A DNA stretch of 64,000 bases from Gordionus sp. m RMFG-2023 (taxonomy: Eukaryota > Nematomorpha > Gordioida > Chordodea > Parachordodidae): the NCBI RefSeq assembly GCF_954871325.1, contig NC_088777.1, positions 33,023,366 to 33,087,365 of the forward strand, in the 5' to 3' direction. Each line of letters starts with the position of its first letter. Within the stretch, counting starts at the first letter, position 1. The translations under genes were made by a program, and so were the position numbers. This document shows positions 46,741 through 58,252 of the stretch, in pieces. Below the pieces are notes generated by a model. The model saw only the letters and a list, made by a program, of their open reading frames with translations. It was not told the DNA's origin and did no database searches.

Positions 46741-47335
46741 GCTAACATCTTATATGCAATTTTGAATATTTTTATATCATTCTACTCAGAATTAAATTTC
46801 CTATCTAAATATGCTTTGATGTATTTTTTTACGTTATTGGTTCAAAAAATAAATTTAAAAAATTTTTTTGTGGTAAAAACGTTGGAAGGGAAAAGGCTAA
46901 CATCTTATATGCAATTTTGAATATTTTTATATCATTCTACTCAGAATTAAATTTCCTATCCAATTATGCTTAGATGTATTTTTTTACGTTTCCGGTTCAA
47001 AAAATAATTTGTCGCGAAAACGTTCGAAGGGAAAAGGCTAACATCTTAAGTTTAATTTTATAAATTTTTATATCATTGAACTCAGAATTAAATTTCCTAT
47101 CTAAATAAGCTTTGATGTATTTTTTTACGTTATTGGTTCAAAAAATAAATTTTAAAAATTTTTTTGTGGTAAAAACGTTGGAAGGGAAAAGGCTAACATC
47201 TTATATGCAATTTTGAATATTTTTATATCATTCTACTCAGAATTAAATTTCCTATCCAATTATGCTTAGATGTATTTTTTTACGTTTCCGGTTCAAAAAA
47301 TAACATTTTTGTCGCAAAATTTATCCTAATTTTGC
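46741..47335 (-). repeat. Short arm of dimeric repeats (reverse orientation)
   Basis: About two ~300-bp dimers facing the opposite way from the long arm. The orientation switch lies at about 47335-47405, where a 70-bp unique spacer sits. Confidence 0.8.
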
Positions 47336-47404
47336 AGATAACATGTTAGAAATTATTAATCAAATTCATACCCACCCCTTTATCCAGGTAATTATACATG
47401 ATAA

Positions 47405-50254
47405 AGATATAAACTTAAGATGTTAGCCTTTTCCCTTCGAACGTTTTCGCGACAAAAATGTTATTTTTTGAACCGGTAACGTAAAAAAATACATCTAAGC
47501 ATAATTGGATAGGAAATTTAATTCTGAGTAGAATGATATAAAAATATTCAAAATTGCATATAAGATGTTAGCCTTTTCCCTTCCAACGTTTTTACCACAA
47601 AAAAATTTTTAAAATTTATTTTTTGAACCGATAACGTAAAAAATTACATCAAAGCATATTTAGATAGGAAATTTAATTCTGAGTTCAATGATATAAAAAT
47701 TTATAAAATAAAACTTAAGATGTTAGCCTTTTCCCTTCGAACGTTTTCGCGACAAAAATGTTATTTTTTGAACCGGAAACGTAAAAAAGTACATCTAAGC
47801 ATAATTGGATAGGAAATTTAATTCTGAGTAGAATGATATAAAAATATTCAAAATTGCATATAAGATGTTAGCCTTTTCCCTTCCAACGTTTTTACCACAA
47901 ATAAATTTTTAAAATTTATTTTTTGAACCAATAACGTAAAAAAATACATCAAAGCATATTTAGATAGGAAATTTAATTCTGAGTTCAATGATATAAAAAT
48001 TTATAAAATTAAACTTAAGATGTTAGCCTTTTCCTTTCGAACGTTTTCGCGACAAAAATGTTATTTTTTGAACCGGAAACGTAAAAAAATACATCTAAGC
48101 ATAATTGGATAGGAAATTTAATTCTTAGTAGAATGATATAAAAATATTCAAAATTGGATATAAGATGTTAGCCTTTTCCCTTCCAACGTTTTTACCACAA
48201 AAATTTTAAAATTTATTTTTGAACCGATAACGTAAATACATCAAAGCATATTTGATAGAAATTAATTCTAGTTCAATGATAAAAATTTATAAAATAAACT
48301 AAGATGTTAGCCTTTTCCTTCGAACGTTTCCGCAAAAATGTATTTTTGAACCGATAAAAAAATACATCTAAGCATAATTGGATAGGAAATATAATTCTGA
48401 GTAGAATGATATAAAAATATTCAAAATTGCATATAAGATGTTAGCCTTTTCCCTTCCAACGTTTTTACCACAAAAAAATTATTAAAATTTATTTTTTGAA
48501 CCGATAACGTAAAAAATTACATCAAAGCATATTTAGATAGGAAATTTAATTCTGAGTTCAATGATATAAAAATTTATAAAATTAAACTAAAGATGTTAGC
48601 CTTTTCCCTTCGAACGTTTTCGCGACAAAAATGTTATTTTTTGAACCGGAAACGTAAAAAAATACATCTAAGCATAATTGGATAGGAAATTTAATTCTGA
48701 GTAGAATGATATAAAAATATTCAAAATTGCATATAAGATGTTAGCCTTTTCCCTTCCAACGTTTTTACCACAAAAAAATTATTAAAATTTATTTTTTGAA
48801 CCGATAACGTAAAAAATTACATCAAAGCATATTTAGATAGGAAATTTAATTCTGAGTTCAATGATATAAAAATTTATAAAATTAAACTAAAGATGTTAGC
48901 CTTTTCCCTTCGAACGTTTTCGCGACAAAAATGTTATTTTTTGAACCGGAAACGTAAAAAAATACATCTAAGCATAATTGGATAGGAAATTTAATTCTGA
49001 GTAGAATGATATAAAAATATTCAAAATTGCATATAAGATGTTAGCCTTTTCCCTTCCAACGTTTTTACCACAAAAAAATTATTAAAATTTATTTTTTGAA
49101 CCGATAACGTAAAAAATTACATCAAAGCATATTTAGATAGGAAATTTAATTCTGAGTTCAATGATATAAAAATTTATAAAATTAAGCTTAAGATGTTAGC
49201 CTTTTCCCTTCGAACGTTTTCGCGACAAAAATGTTATTTTTTGAACCGGATAACGTAAAAAAATACATCTAAGCATAATTGGATAGGAAATCTAATTCTG
49301 AGTAGAATGATATAAAAATAGTCAAAATTGCATATAAGATGTTAGCCTTTTCCCTTCCAACGTTTTTACCACAAAAAAATTATTAAAATTTATTATTTGA
49401 ACCGATAACGTAAAAAATTACATCAAAGTATATTTAGATAGGAAATTTAATTCTGAGTTCAATGATATAAAAATTTATAAAATTAAACTTAAAGATGTTA
49501 GCCTTTTCCCTTCGAACGTTTTCGCGACAAAAATGTTATTTTTTGAACCGGAAACGTAAAAAATACATCTAAGCATAATTGGATAGGAAATCTAATTCTG
49601 AGTAGAATGATATAAAAATATTCAAAATTGCATATAAGATGTTAGCCTTTTCCCTTCCAACGTTTTTACCACAAAAAAATTATTAAAATTTATTTTTTGA
49701 ACCGATAACGTAAAAAATTACATCAAAGCATATTTAGATAGGAAATTTAATTCTGAGTTCAATGATATAAAAATTTATAAAATTAAACTAAAGATGTTAG
49801 CCTTTTCCCTTCGAACGTTTTCGCGACAAAAATGTTATTTTTTGAACCGGAAACGTAAAAAAATACATCTAAGCATAATTGGATAGGAAATTTAATTCTG
49901 AGTAGAATGATATAAAAATATTCAAAATTGCATATAAGATGTTAGCCTTTTCCCTTCCAACGTTTTTACCACAAATAAATTATTAAAATTTATTTTTTGA
50001 ACCGATAACGTAAAAAATTACATCAAAGCATATTTAGATAGGAAATTTAATTCTGAGTTCAATGATATAAAAATTTATAAAATTAAACTTAAGATGTTAG
50101 CCTTTTCCCTTCGAACGTTTTCGCGACAAAAATGTTATTTTTTGAACCGGAAACGTAAAAAAATACATCTAAACATAATTGGATAAGAAATTTAATTCTG
50201 AGTAGAATGATATAAAAATATTCAAAATTGCATATAAGATGTTAGCCTTTTCCC
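47405..50254 (+). repeat. Higher-order array: ~10 dimers of ~300 bp
   Basis: Each dimer joins two diverged ~150-bp halves. Half A has CGAACGTTTTCGCGACAAAA, GAACCGGAAACGT and GAGTAGAATGATAT. Half B has CCAACGTTTTTACCACAAAA, GAACCGATAACGT and GAGTTCAATGATAT. Successive A halves start about 300 bp apart (near 47410, 47712, 48012, and so on to 50090). The dimers are nearly identical to each other while A and B differ strongly, which is the signature of higher-order homogenisation. Confidence 0.88.
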
Positions 50255-50904
50255 TAATCCAGTACTCACAATATCATTATACTTACTATCAATTTAGTTT
50301 TGAAAAAAAACTTAAATAGAATATACATATAATTTTAAAAATTCCATTATTTTAAAATAACCAAATATAATTTAATTAAAAATATAAATTAAAAATTAAT
50401 GAAATTAAATAAAATTATAATCGCAATTTATTTCAAAGAATTAATAAAAAAATTGAAATATTATAATCCATTTTTTTAAAATAACCAAATATAATTTAAT
50501 TAAAAATAAAAATTAAAAAAAAATAAAAATAAAACCGCAATTTATTTCAAAGAATTAATAAAAAGTTTGAAAAGATCTTAAAATTTCCATTTTTTTAATA
50601 TATTATATTCCATTTTTTTTAAATAAATAAATATAATTTAATTAAAAATATAAATTAAAAATTAATAAAATTAAATAAAATTAAAACCGCAATTTATTTC
50701 AAAGAATGAATAAAAAAATTGAAAAGATCTTAAAATTTCCATTTTTTTAATATATTATAATGTAATATTATTATAATATTTTTCTCGTAAAAAAAGCAAT
50801 AAATCAATCAAATTACACATTAATCATTTTCTTTGTTATTTTTATTTTCAATATTATTTTTTAGCCTTTCGTATCATGCAGCCTTTCGACTTTTAGACCT
50901 TGCG
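50255..50904 (-). repeat. Right terminal inverted block of foldback element 2
   Basis: Reverse complement of 46066-46740; ends GACTTTTAGACCTTGCG. Confidence 0.82.
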
Positions 50905-50913
50905 AAAAAATAA

Positions 50914-51225
50914 TGTTTATTTTTTTTTAATATAATATAAATAGTGTAGAAAAAAAATAATAGAGGATTTGAATATTATTGAGTTTTTTTTTGTTTAATT
51001 TATTTTTTTTTAGTAAAAAAAAACAAATTTGTTTTAAAAAATTAATTAATTACTTAATAAAGTTTGTTTTTCTCCTTGTGATAAAAGTATATTTAAAAAA
51101 GAAAAAGATTCGATTAATCTTGTTAGGTACAAAAGAAAAAGAAATTGAAAATTTAAATTGATAATATAAAGCTTATCGTTTTCGTTCCGAACCCCTGTCC
51201 CCTATAAACTTTCCGTTTGTCAGTC
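50914..51225. other. AT-rich spacer
   Basis: No supported feature. A 60-codon Lys/Phe-rich frame at 50979-51161 is a by-product of A/T runs. Confidence 0.4.
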
Positions 51226-51397
51226 TTTTTGATAAAAATTACGTTAAAAATGTTATCCTTTTACCTTTGTTAGTTTTCATGACAAAAAAAATATTTTTCA
51301 AACCGCATAGGTAAAAAAAATACATTTAAGCATTTTCTATAGAGAATTTAATTCTGAGTTCAATGATATAAAAATACTTAAAATTACGTTAAAAATG
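51226..51397 (+). repeat. Satellite-like unit left of the MULE
   Basis: One and a fraction of the ~150-bp unit seen at 45340-45905, here with GTTATCCTTTTACCTTTGTT. Its last 88 bp (51310-51397) recur immediately right of the MULE. Confidence 0.75.
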
Positions 51398-52270
51398 GGG
51401 TGGGTCTATTTATCGCTCGGCTAGAAAATATCGCTCGGCTAACCACATAATAAATCATTTATTACTAAATATCGCTCGGCTAGTAAATGTCGCTCGACAA
51501 ACCACATGATAAATTATTTATTACTAAATATCGCTCGACTGGGAAATATCGCTCGGCTAACCACATAATAAATCATTTATTACAAAATATCGCTCGATTG
51601 GGAAATGTGGCTCGGTTAACCACATAATAAATCATTTATTACTGGCTAGTAAATATCGCTCGATTGGGAAATGTGGCTCGGTTAACCACATTATAAATCA
51701 TTTATTATTTAAATTACGCTCGGCTAATTACATAATAAATTTTTTATTACTAAATATCGCTCGGCTTATATTTATGTACTAAATTTCCAAACATTTTCCA
51801 GTGGGTTTTCACTTTCCTAATATTAATTAAGAATTAATTAGTTTATAAATAAGATAAAGGTTTGGACAGGTGTAAAAAATTATCTATTAGATATTTTAGC
51901 TTCAATACTTTTATAAAATTAAAATTGCTCATAACATATTTTATTTATTAAAGTAAAAGAAATAATATTCTATCCGCTAGATGGCGTCTTTAAATTTTTT
52001 ATTATAAAATTTAAAAATAATATTTTTGAATGTGTTTAATAAATTTCGCCATATTCTATTAAATATTTTTAATTTTTTTATTATAAAATATAAAAAATTA
52101 TTTTTGAATGTGTTTAATAAATTTCGCCATATTCTATTAAATATTTTTAATTTTTTTATTATAAAATATAAAAAATTATTTTTGAATGTGTTTAATAAAT
52201 TTCGCCATATTCTATTAAATATTTTTAATTTTTTTATTATAAAATATAAAAATTATATTTTTGAATGCGT
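51397..52270 (+). repeat. Left terminal inverted repeat of the MULE
   Basis: Reads inverted at 57000-57716. It is longer here because it has three tandem copies of a 78-bp unit at its inner end. Confidence 0.85.
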
Positions 52271-52275
52271 TTAAT
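52021..52275 (+). repeat. Three 78-bp tandem repeats at the inner edge of the MULE end
   Basis: Nearly perfect copies containing TTTAATAAATTTCGCCATAT. Because 78 is a multiple of three they create an 82-codon frame, which is not a gene. The right end has one copy. Confidence 0.85.
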
Positions 52276-52366
52276 AAATTTTGCCTTATTGTATTAAGAA
52301 ATTATATAGGATAATCATAATTATCCAATATTTCTAGAATATCGAATATATTTCATCAATATATAT

Positions 52367-53655
52367 CAGAGTTGTAAACCCCCCTTCTAAAAAAATGGGT
52401 TCGGGTGAGAGTTCAGTGAAAAATCTCTGAATCCGGTTCAGGGTAGTATAGTTAAATAGTCGAGTTTTATTGACCCTGAACTCGAGCCGTAGTCGTAAAA
52501 AACGGCTCAGACTAGTGCGGCTCAATAAGCCGTTTGAGCCGATTCTATATTTAAAAATATTTTATATATTAACAAATTTATAAAGAATTATACAAACTAT
52601 TATTTTATATATATGATCCCCAGAGTTGTTAAAATACACTTTTTAAATGGATCTAGATGCAAATACACCCATTTTTTAAGTTTTAAATTAAATATAGGGG
52701 AAAATAAATCCTTGAAAAAAAACCGGAAAAAAATTCCCAAATAATTTTTGTTTAAATTTTCAAAAATAATTCTGCCGCTAAAATAACGGAAATATTTCTA
52801 AAAAATTATATTCAGTATTTTCTGAAAGTTGAGTATTTATTCTCGACGTTTGAGGATTTTTTTTAGCATTATTTCTGTTTTACTTCTAAGCGATATAGGG
52901 CAATCTCAAAATATGAGAATTGATAAATCGGTTGGTAGCTTTGATACTTTATAATTTAGTAGATAACATAAAAAGTATAGATTTGTGACATCTTGGAAAG
53001 AAAACATGATAGATTTTTATAGAAATAGATGAAAATTATGATTTCAACTTTTGAAAAAAAAGATGGAAACAAATAATATTTTTATTATTTAATTTCTTTT
53101 GGGGAAAAAAAGGAAAGGGAGGGAAATACAATTGAAAGTTATGCTATTATGAGAAAAAAAAATATGTAAAAAACGGAAGTTATTAATATTAAAAAAAATA
53201 AAACTCAAATTTTAAGATGCCAGCCAGGCGGCAAAAGGATTCAAAAAGTATTAATAGTTAAAAATTAAAATAACATAATATCAATCACAATTCACTTCAA
53301 AATAATCATTTATTACACATCATAAATTTTTTTTTCGAATTCATATTCACAATCACAATTCACTTCAAAATATAATCATTTATTTATTACATATCAATTT
53401 TTTTTCGAATTCATATTCACAATGGAGGATGCTATATTAAGGTTAATATTCATTTACTCTTCATATTTTCTTTACCTATAAAATGATTCACAAAATATAG
53501 TCAATTATTTTATTATGGTTTTTAATTTTTATTCAAATAAAGATACATAGGTTGTTACATGCTGTGACCCTATTAAAAAAGGGTTCGAGTTTATTTGCAA
53601 AAAATATCTGAACCAGGTTGGGATTCAGGTTCGGTGCCCAGAAAAAACTTAATTT
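52367..53655. other. Non-coding MULE interior with two hAT-like end fragments
   Basis: Around 52367-52550 and 53575-53655 the words GGGTTCGGGT, CTGAATCCGGTTCAGG and AACGGCTC recur in direct orientation, resembling hAT ends (CAGAGTTGTAAACC at 52367, CAGAGTTGTTAAAA at 52621). Also a pair of ~67-bp direct repeats at 53276-53420. No complete element could be delimited. Confidence 0.4.
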
Positions 53656-53989
53656 AGTTAAAATAACAGATACAAATTTTTTATTAAAATTAATCTTATA
53701 TTTAGTTTAAGAATTCACCGTAAAAATATTTATCATTTGGAGTTCTGGTGACCATCATTTAAAAAAACAATATGGAACTATATAATATCATTCTAGGGCC
53801 ATAATTTAATAAAATTTGACAAATCGCTGTTTTTATTAGGAAATTAGACTGGTAGGGTAGTTTTTGAATTGTTTTAAAAAAATATTAATATAAATATTAA
53901 TTTTACCCAATGTTGTGTGCCGACTCTGAATATTCGCACAAGGGTTCAGACAGCACTCACATTTTCATACATCCAAATTGGAAATCAAA

Positions 53990-54055
53990 GATTTTGGCAA
54001 TTTTATTTGATATCAAGAAATTTTATTTGATATCAAGAAATTTTATTTAGTCAAT
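53990..54055 (+). repeat. Short tandem repeat before the MULE gene
   Basis: Three tandem copies of the 21-bp unit TTTTATTTGATATCAAGAAA, about 150 bp before the transposase start. Confidence 0.6.
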
Positions 54056-54198
54056 TTTGATAAAACCTTGATATGGTTACATTTTATAAAAATCTTATTT
54101 GATTTAGGGTTATCTTCGTTCTTTTTATTTACTCAAGATTCATCACTTGAAAAAAAATTAATTTTTTCTATTTTTGCAGATTAAAAAGAGATCCAGCT

Positions 54199-56670
54199 AT
54201 GGCCTTAATAGAAAAAAATAAATTAAGAGAGCCACAACCAATAACGTTAAAGAAAATATCAAAAGATTCTATAAGTGAAAAAATTATACAAATGGCGCAA
54301 TCTCCAATCTTAGAAAATTATATTCCGCAGGAAATTGAATCTGTTGGTAATTGCTTTTACCGGGCGGTTTCAATGTCGTTATATAAACCACAAACACTTC
54401 ATATTTTTTTAAGACTGATAACGGCAATAGAAATAATTATAAATCCTCAATATTATGATAAAAACCATCCTGATTTTTTCCAAAACTATAAAATTAATCC
54501 AAATATATGGGTGAATGAGTATTATGAGATACTCGATTCGGCTCTAAATATAAATGTTTGGGCTGAGCAAATTCATATATGCGCATTAAGTGCTGCTCTT
54601 GGCAAACCAATGCCCATCAAATTCATTAAAAGCTTTTACCGATATCCTTTATGGCAGGGGTGTAAGCCAGAGTTTAAAGCCTCATATTTTAATCATGTGG
54701 ACATCTATCATATGTCCAAATGATATATTTAATATTAGAATCAATCACTTTGTATCTCTCATACCAAATAATTATATTAATACATTAACAAAAAAACCCC
54801 AACTGTCCAACAATATCATAAAAGATTTATCATTTTCGATAGAAAATATTCTAAAAAAACCATGTAGCGAAGATATCCGATTAAAATCTTTACCTTTTTT
54901 TTTAAACAATATTATAGCCGAAGGAGGTCATCCAAACTATGGGTTTTTTTAAACATTGTAAAATCCATAAAAATTTTGCTTTCTCCCAATAATATATTGC
55001 GCGAAATACCTTTAGGTATAAAATATAATATGTATTTTTTAATTTCTAATAATAATTTTACAAATTATAAGAATAAAAATTTATATATAGATGATTGTGG
55101 GCCATGGACAGGCTCAAAATCAAGCTCAAGAAAATTATATTATAATATATATAATGATATTGTTCAAGGTCCGTATATTTTTAAAGATGGCCTATTTAGG
55201 CAGGACACTCATCTAGGTGGTTCTAGAATTTTTAAAAAAATAGAACCTCAACATTTAACCAAAAATATAATTGTTCTTTATAAATACTATAGTATTTTAA
55301 AGAGAAGTAAAGAGTATAAACGCCGAATTTTAAAAATTAATTTTATTGAGAAGCCTAATTACGATTTCAAAGATATATATTTAGTTGAATATATAGGACA
55401 ATGGCCAGGTCCCGCTTGCCATGGAAGTTCCAAAAAGATTGTAAATCCTTATGTACGGACTTCAAATCAGTTATTATCAAACATTAGAAATCAAATAAAG
55501 GACAATCAAACATGTCGCAATATTTATAATAATTATATATTTCAAAAAGACCCAATTAAACCAAAAAATTTAAAACAAATTTATAACTTAAATTATAAAC
55601 TTAAAAAAGATACAAAAGTACCTCTAAATTTTGCGATTAATATTTTACAAATTACTAATGATCTACATATTTCGCCATTTATCCAATCAATAATTCACAT
55701 CAAAGAGAAAACACCATCGATAATTTGTTATACTCATTTTATTATTAAAACTATTAAGTTTTTGTCAAACCAATCTGACTTCTGTATATTAGGCGTTGAT
55801 AAAACATTTAATTTGGGTGATATACCTAACTGCTATAGTATTTAAACATATAGCAGTTAAGAGATATAAAACAGATGAATCCCCTATATATTTAGGACCA
55901 ATATATTTGCATGGAGATTCTGATATGACCACTTATCATACTTTTTTCTCTCATTTGCATTCTGTATTTTTAAAAAATAAAATAAATATTAAAAATATCA
56001 TATTTGGTAGTGACCAAGAAAAGGCTATAGTAAAACCTATTCAGGAAATATTTAAATTTAATACTCATTTAATATGCACACGTCATTTAAAAGACAATAT
56101 AAGAAAATATTTGTCGGAAAAACAAGGTGTAAATGCTGTTATGTCTAAAAAAATTATACAGGATATTTTTTCTTTTAATGGGATTTTATTTTCTCGGAAT
56201 GACCAAATATATAATGAAAAATTAAACGATTTATACAATTATTGTAATAATGAAAATTTAAATATTTAGTAATTTATGAACATGTTTACATTCCCCTAAA
56301 AAATAAAATAATAAATTGTTTATGGACAAATAACAACTGCGAATCTATGAACCATGTTTTAAAATCATATATAAACTGGAAACAACGTCCTTTAAAAGAA
56401 TTAATCGAAAAAATTAAGGATATCACAATGTTACAAGAAAAAGAATTTAAAAGATCCTTCTCAGGAAAAGGAGAATATTTTTTAAATAATGAATATCGCA
56501 ATTATTTAATACCCGAATCGATAGATTGTCATGATACATTAAATAATTTACTTAATAGTCAAAGCAAAGATAAATTACATTCATTAGATAAAACTTTATC
56601 TGTTTTAAAACCAAAAGGCTCAAAAAAACCACATCAGCGACGTAGAATTAAAGCAGAAAGGACTCGATAA
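54199..56670 (+). pseudogene. MULE transposase with OTU-like N-terminus, about four frame breaks
   Basis: DDE transposase of the Mutator-like class. N-terminal part: IESVGNCFYRAVSMSLY, resembling the OTU protease start (G-x-C-x-x-R-x), with ICALSAALGKPM later. Catalytic part: ILGVDKTFNLGD (first Asp), PIYLHGDSDMTTYHTFFSHL, IIFGSDQEKAI (second Asp), HLICTRHLKDNI, and WTNNNCESMNHVLKSYINWK (Glu), ending at 56670 with a basic tail. The frame changes near 54715, in a T run near 54945, near 55815, and between 56265 and 56345. Whether the OTU-like part is a true OTU fold is unproven; the Cys is there, but the distal His was not identified. Confidence 0.82.
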
Positions 56671-56999
56671 AATATTTTTTATAAATTTTAATTCCTTATT
56701 TTTCCCCAATTTTCCCCTGCTCATAATCTATTTCATCAATATATATAATTTTATTATCCTAAATGTATATTTAAATCTTCTCTGCCGAACAAATTATATT
56801 TTATGAACGCAATTATATTATAATAACATTATATATCAATTTGGTAAAAATAATTATGATTTATATATGAATGAATAAAATGAATTACCATCGTTATTAA
56901 TTTATCTGATTAATAAAAATTGCAAAATTTAAAAAAGACTACTAATTTTTTACCAAAATATAGATAATGCTATAAAAAAATCATAAATATTTTAGTCAT
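56671..56999. other. MULE 3' non-coding region
   Basis: AT-rich, no feature; lies between the transposase stop and the right inverted repeat. Confidence 0.45.
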
Positions 57000-57716
57000 C
57001 ATGATAGAATATGGCGAAATTTATTAAACACATTCAAAAATATTATTTTTAAATTTTATAATAAAAAATTTAAAGACGCCATCTAGCGGATAGAATATTA
57101 TTTCTTTTACTTTAATAAATAAAATATGTTATGAGCAATTTTAATTTTATAAAAGTATTGAAGCTAAAATATCTAATAGATAATTTTTTACACCTGTCCA
57201 AACCTTTATCTTATTTATAAACTAATTAATTCTCAATTAATATTAGGAAAGTGAAAACCCACTGGAAAATGTTTGGAAATTTAATACATAAATATAAGCC
57301 GAGCGATATTTAGTAATAAAAAATTTATTATGTAATTAGCCGAGCGTAATTTAAATAATAAATGATTTATTATGTGGTTAACCGAGCCACATTTCCCAAT
57401 CGAGCGATATTTAGTAATAAATGATTTATTATGTGGTTAGCCGAGCGATATTTCCCAGTCGAGCGATATTTAGTAATAAATAATTTATTATGTGGTTAGC
57501 CGAGCGATATTTCCCAGTCGAGCGATATTTAGTAATAAATAATTTATTATGTGGTTAGCCGAGCGATATTTCCCAGTCGAGCGATATTTAGTAATAAATA
57601 ATTTATCATGTGGTTTGTCGAGCGACATTTACTAGCCGAGCGATATTTAGTAATAAATGATTTATTATGTGGTTAGCCGAGCGATATTTTCTAGCCGAGC
57701 GATAAATAGACCCACC
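57000..57716 (-). repeat. Right terminal inverted repeat of the MULE
   Basis: About 717 bp, mirror of 51397-52270, with five to six AGCCGAGCGATATTT words. Confidence 0.85.
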
Positions 57717-57865
57717 GGTAAAAAAATACATTTAAGCATTTTCTATAGAGAATTTAATTCTGAGTTCAATGATATAAAAATACTTAAAATTACGTTAAAA
57801 ATGTTATCCTTTTACCTTTGTTAGTCATGACAAAAAAATATTTTTCAAAAAAAATTTACCATTTA
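57717..57865 (+). repeat. Satellite-like unit right of the MULE
   Basis: The first 87 bp repeat 51310-51397 with only one A-run length difference, then GTTATCCTTTTACCTTTGTT as on the left side. Confidence 0.75.
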
Positions 57866-57884
57866 ATTTATATTTGTTAATTAC

Positions 57885-58252
57885 TTCGTAATCTAGTACT
57901 TACAATATCTTTATACTTACTAATTTCGTTTTGAAAAAAACACTTAAAAATTCGAAATTCCATTTTTTTTAAATTGTTGTATTCATAACGAAATATAATT
58001 TAATCAAAATTTTAATTTAAAAATTAATATAATTAAATTTAATTTAAACCCCAAATATTACAAAGAATTAATAAAAAAATTGAAAAGATCTTAAAATTTC
58101 CAATTTTTTAATATATTATATTATAATGTTATTATAATATTTTTCTCGTAAAGAAAGCAATAAATCAATCAAAATTCTCATTAAACATTTTCTTTCAATA
58201 TTATGTTTTAGCCTTTCGTATCATGCAACCTTTCGACTTATAGACCTTGCGT
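57885..58252 (-). repeat. Third, diverged copy of a foldback-2 terminal block
   Basis: Matches 50255-50904 in the same orientation, ending ACTTATAGACCTTGCG. This is probably the right end of an older family member whose interior is the satellite units at 45340-45905, 51226-51397 and 57717-57865. Confidence 0.7.

Larger units (their letters stand above)
46066..50904. mobile_element. Foldback / MULE-like element 2 with dimeric internal repeats
   Basis: A 4.8-kb element with inverted terminal blocks of about 650-680 bp and a perfect 9-bp flanking duplication. The outermost part carries words GTCGAAAGGC and GCAAGGTCTA. Its first bases GGGTAGGTCTATAAGTCG resemble those of the coding MULE at 51397 (GGGGTGGGTCTATTTATCG), which suggests mobilisation by a related transposase. 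The right end lacks the outermost ~25 bp seen on the left. The interior is tandem repeats only. Confidence 0.72.
51397..57716 (+). mobile_element. Coding MULE (Mutator-like) transposon with ~0.7-0.9 kb inverted ends
   Basis: A 6.3-kb element starting GGGGTGGGTCTATTTATCGC and ending in the inverse. Ends are arrays of ATCGCTCGGCTA words alternating with ACCACATAATAAATCATTTA. A transposase region lies at 54199-56670. No short target duplication fits well (GTTAAAAAT / GGTAAAAAA, 7 of 9), but an 87-88 bp direct repeat abuts both ends. Confidence 0.87.

Noticed and set aside
46066-50904. Helitron
   Set aside because: Long inverted ends and a 9-bp flanking duplication do not fit Helitrons; no CTRR end with hairpin or Rep/helicase signal.
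50979-51161. 60-codon Lys/Phe-rich frame
   Set aside because: Product of A and T runs; no conserved motif or neighbour relation.
52026-52274. 82-codon frame with three identical 26-residue repeats
   Set aside because: It is created by three 78-bp non-coding tandem repeats in the MULE end; composition is Phe/Ile/Asn/Lys as expected from AT-rich DNA, with no homology.
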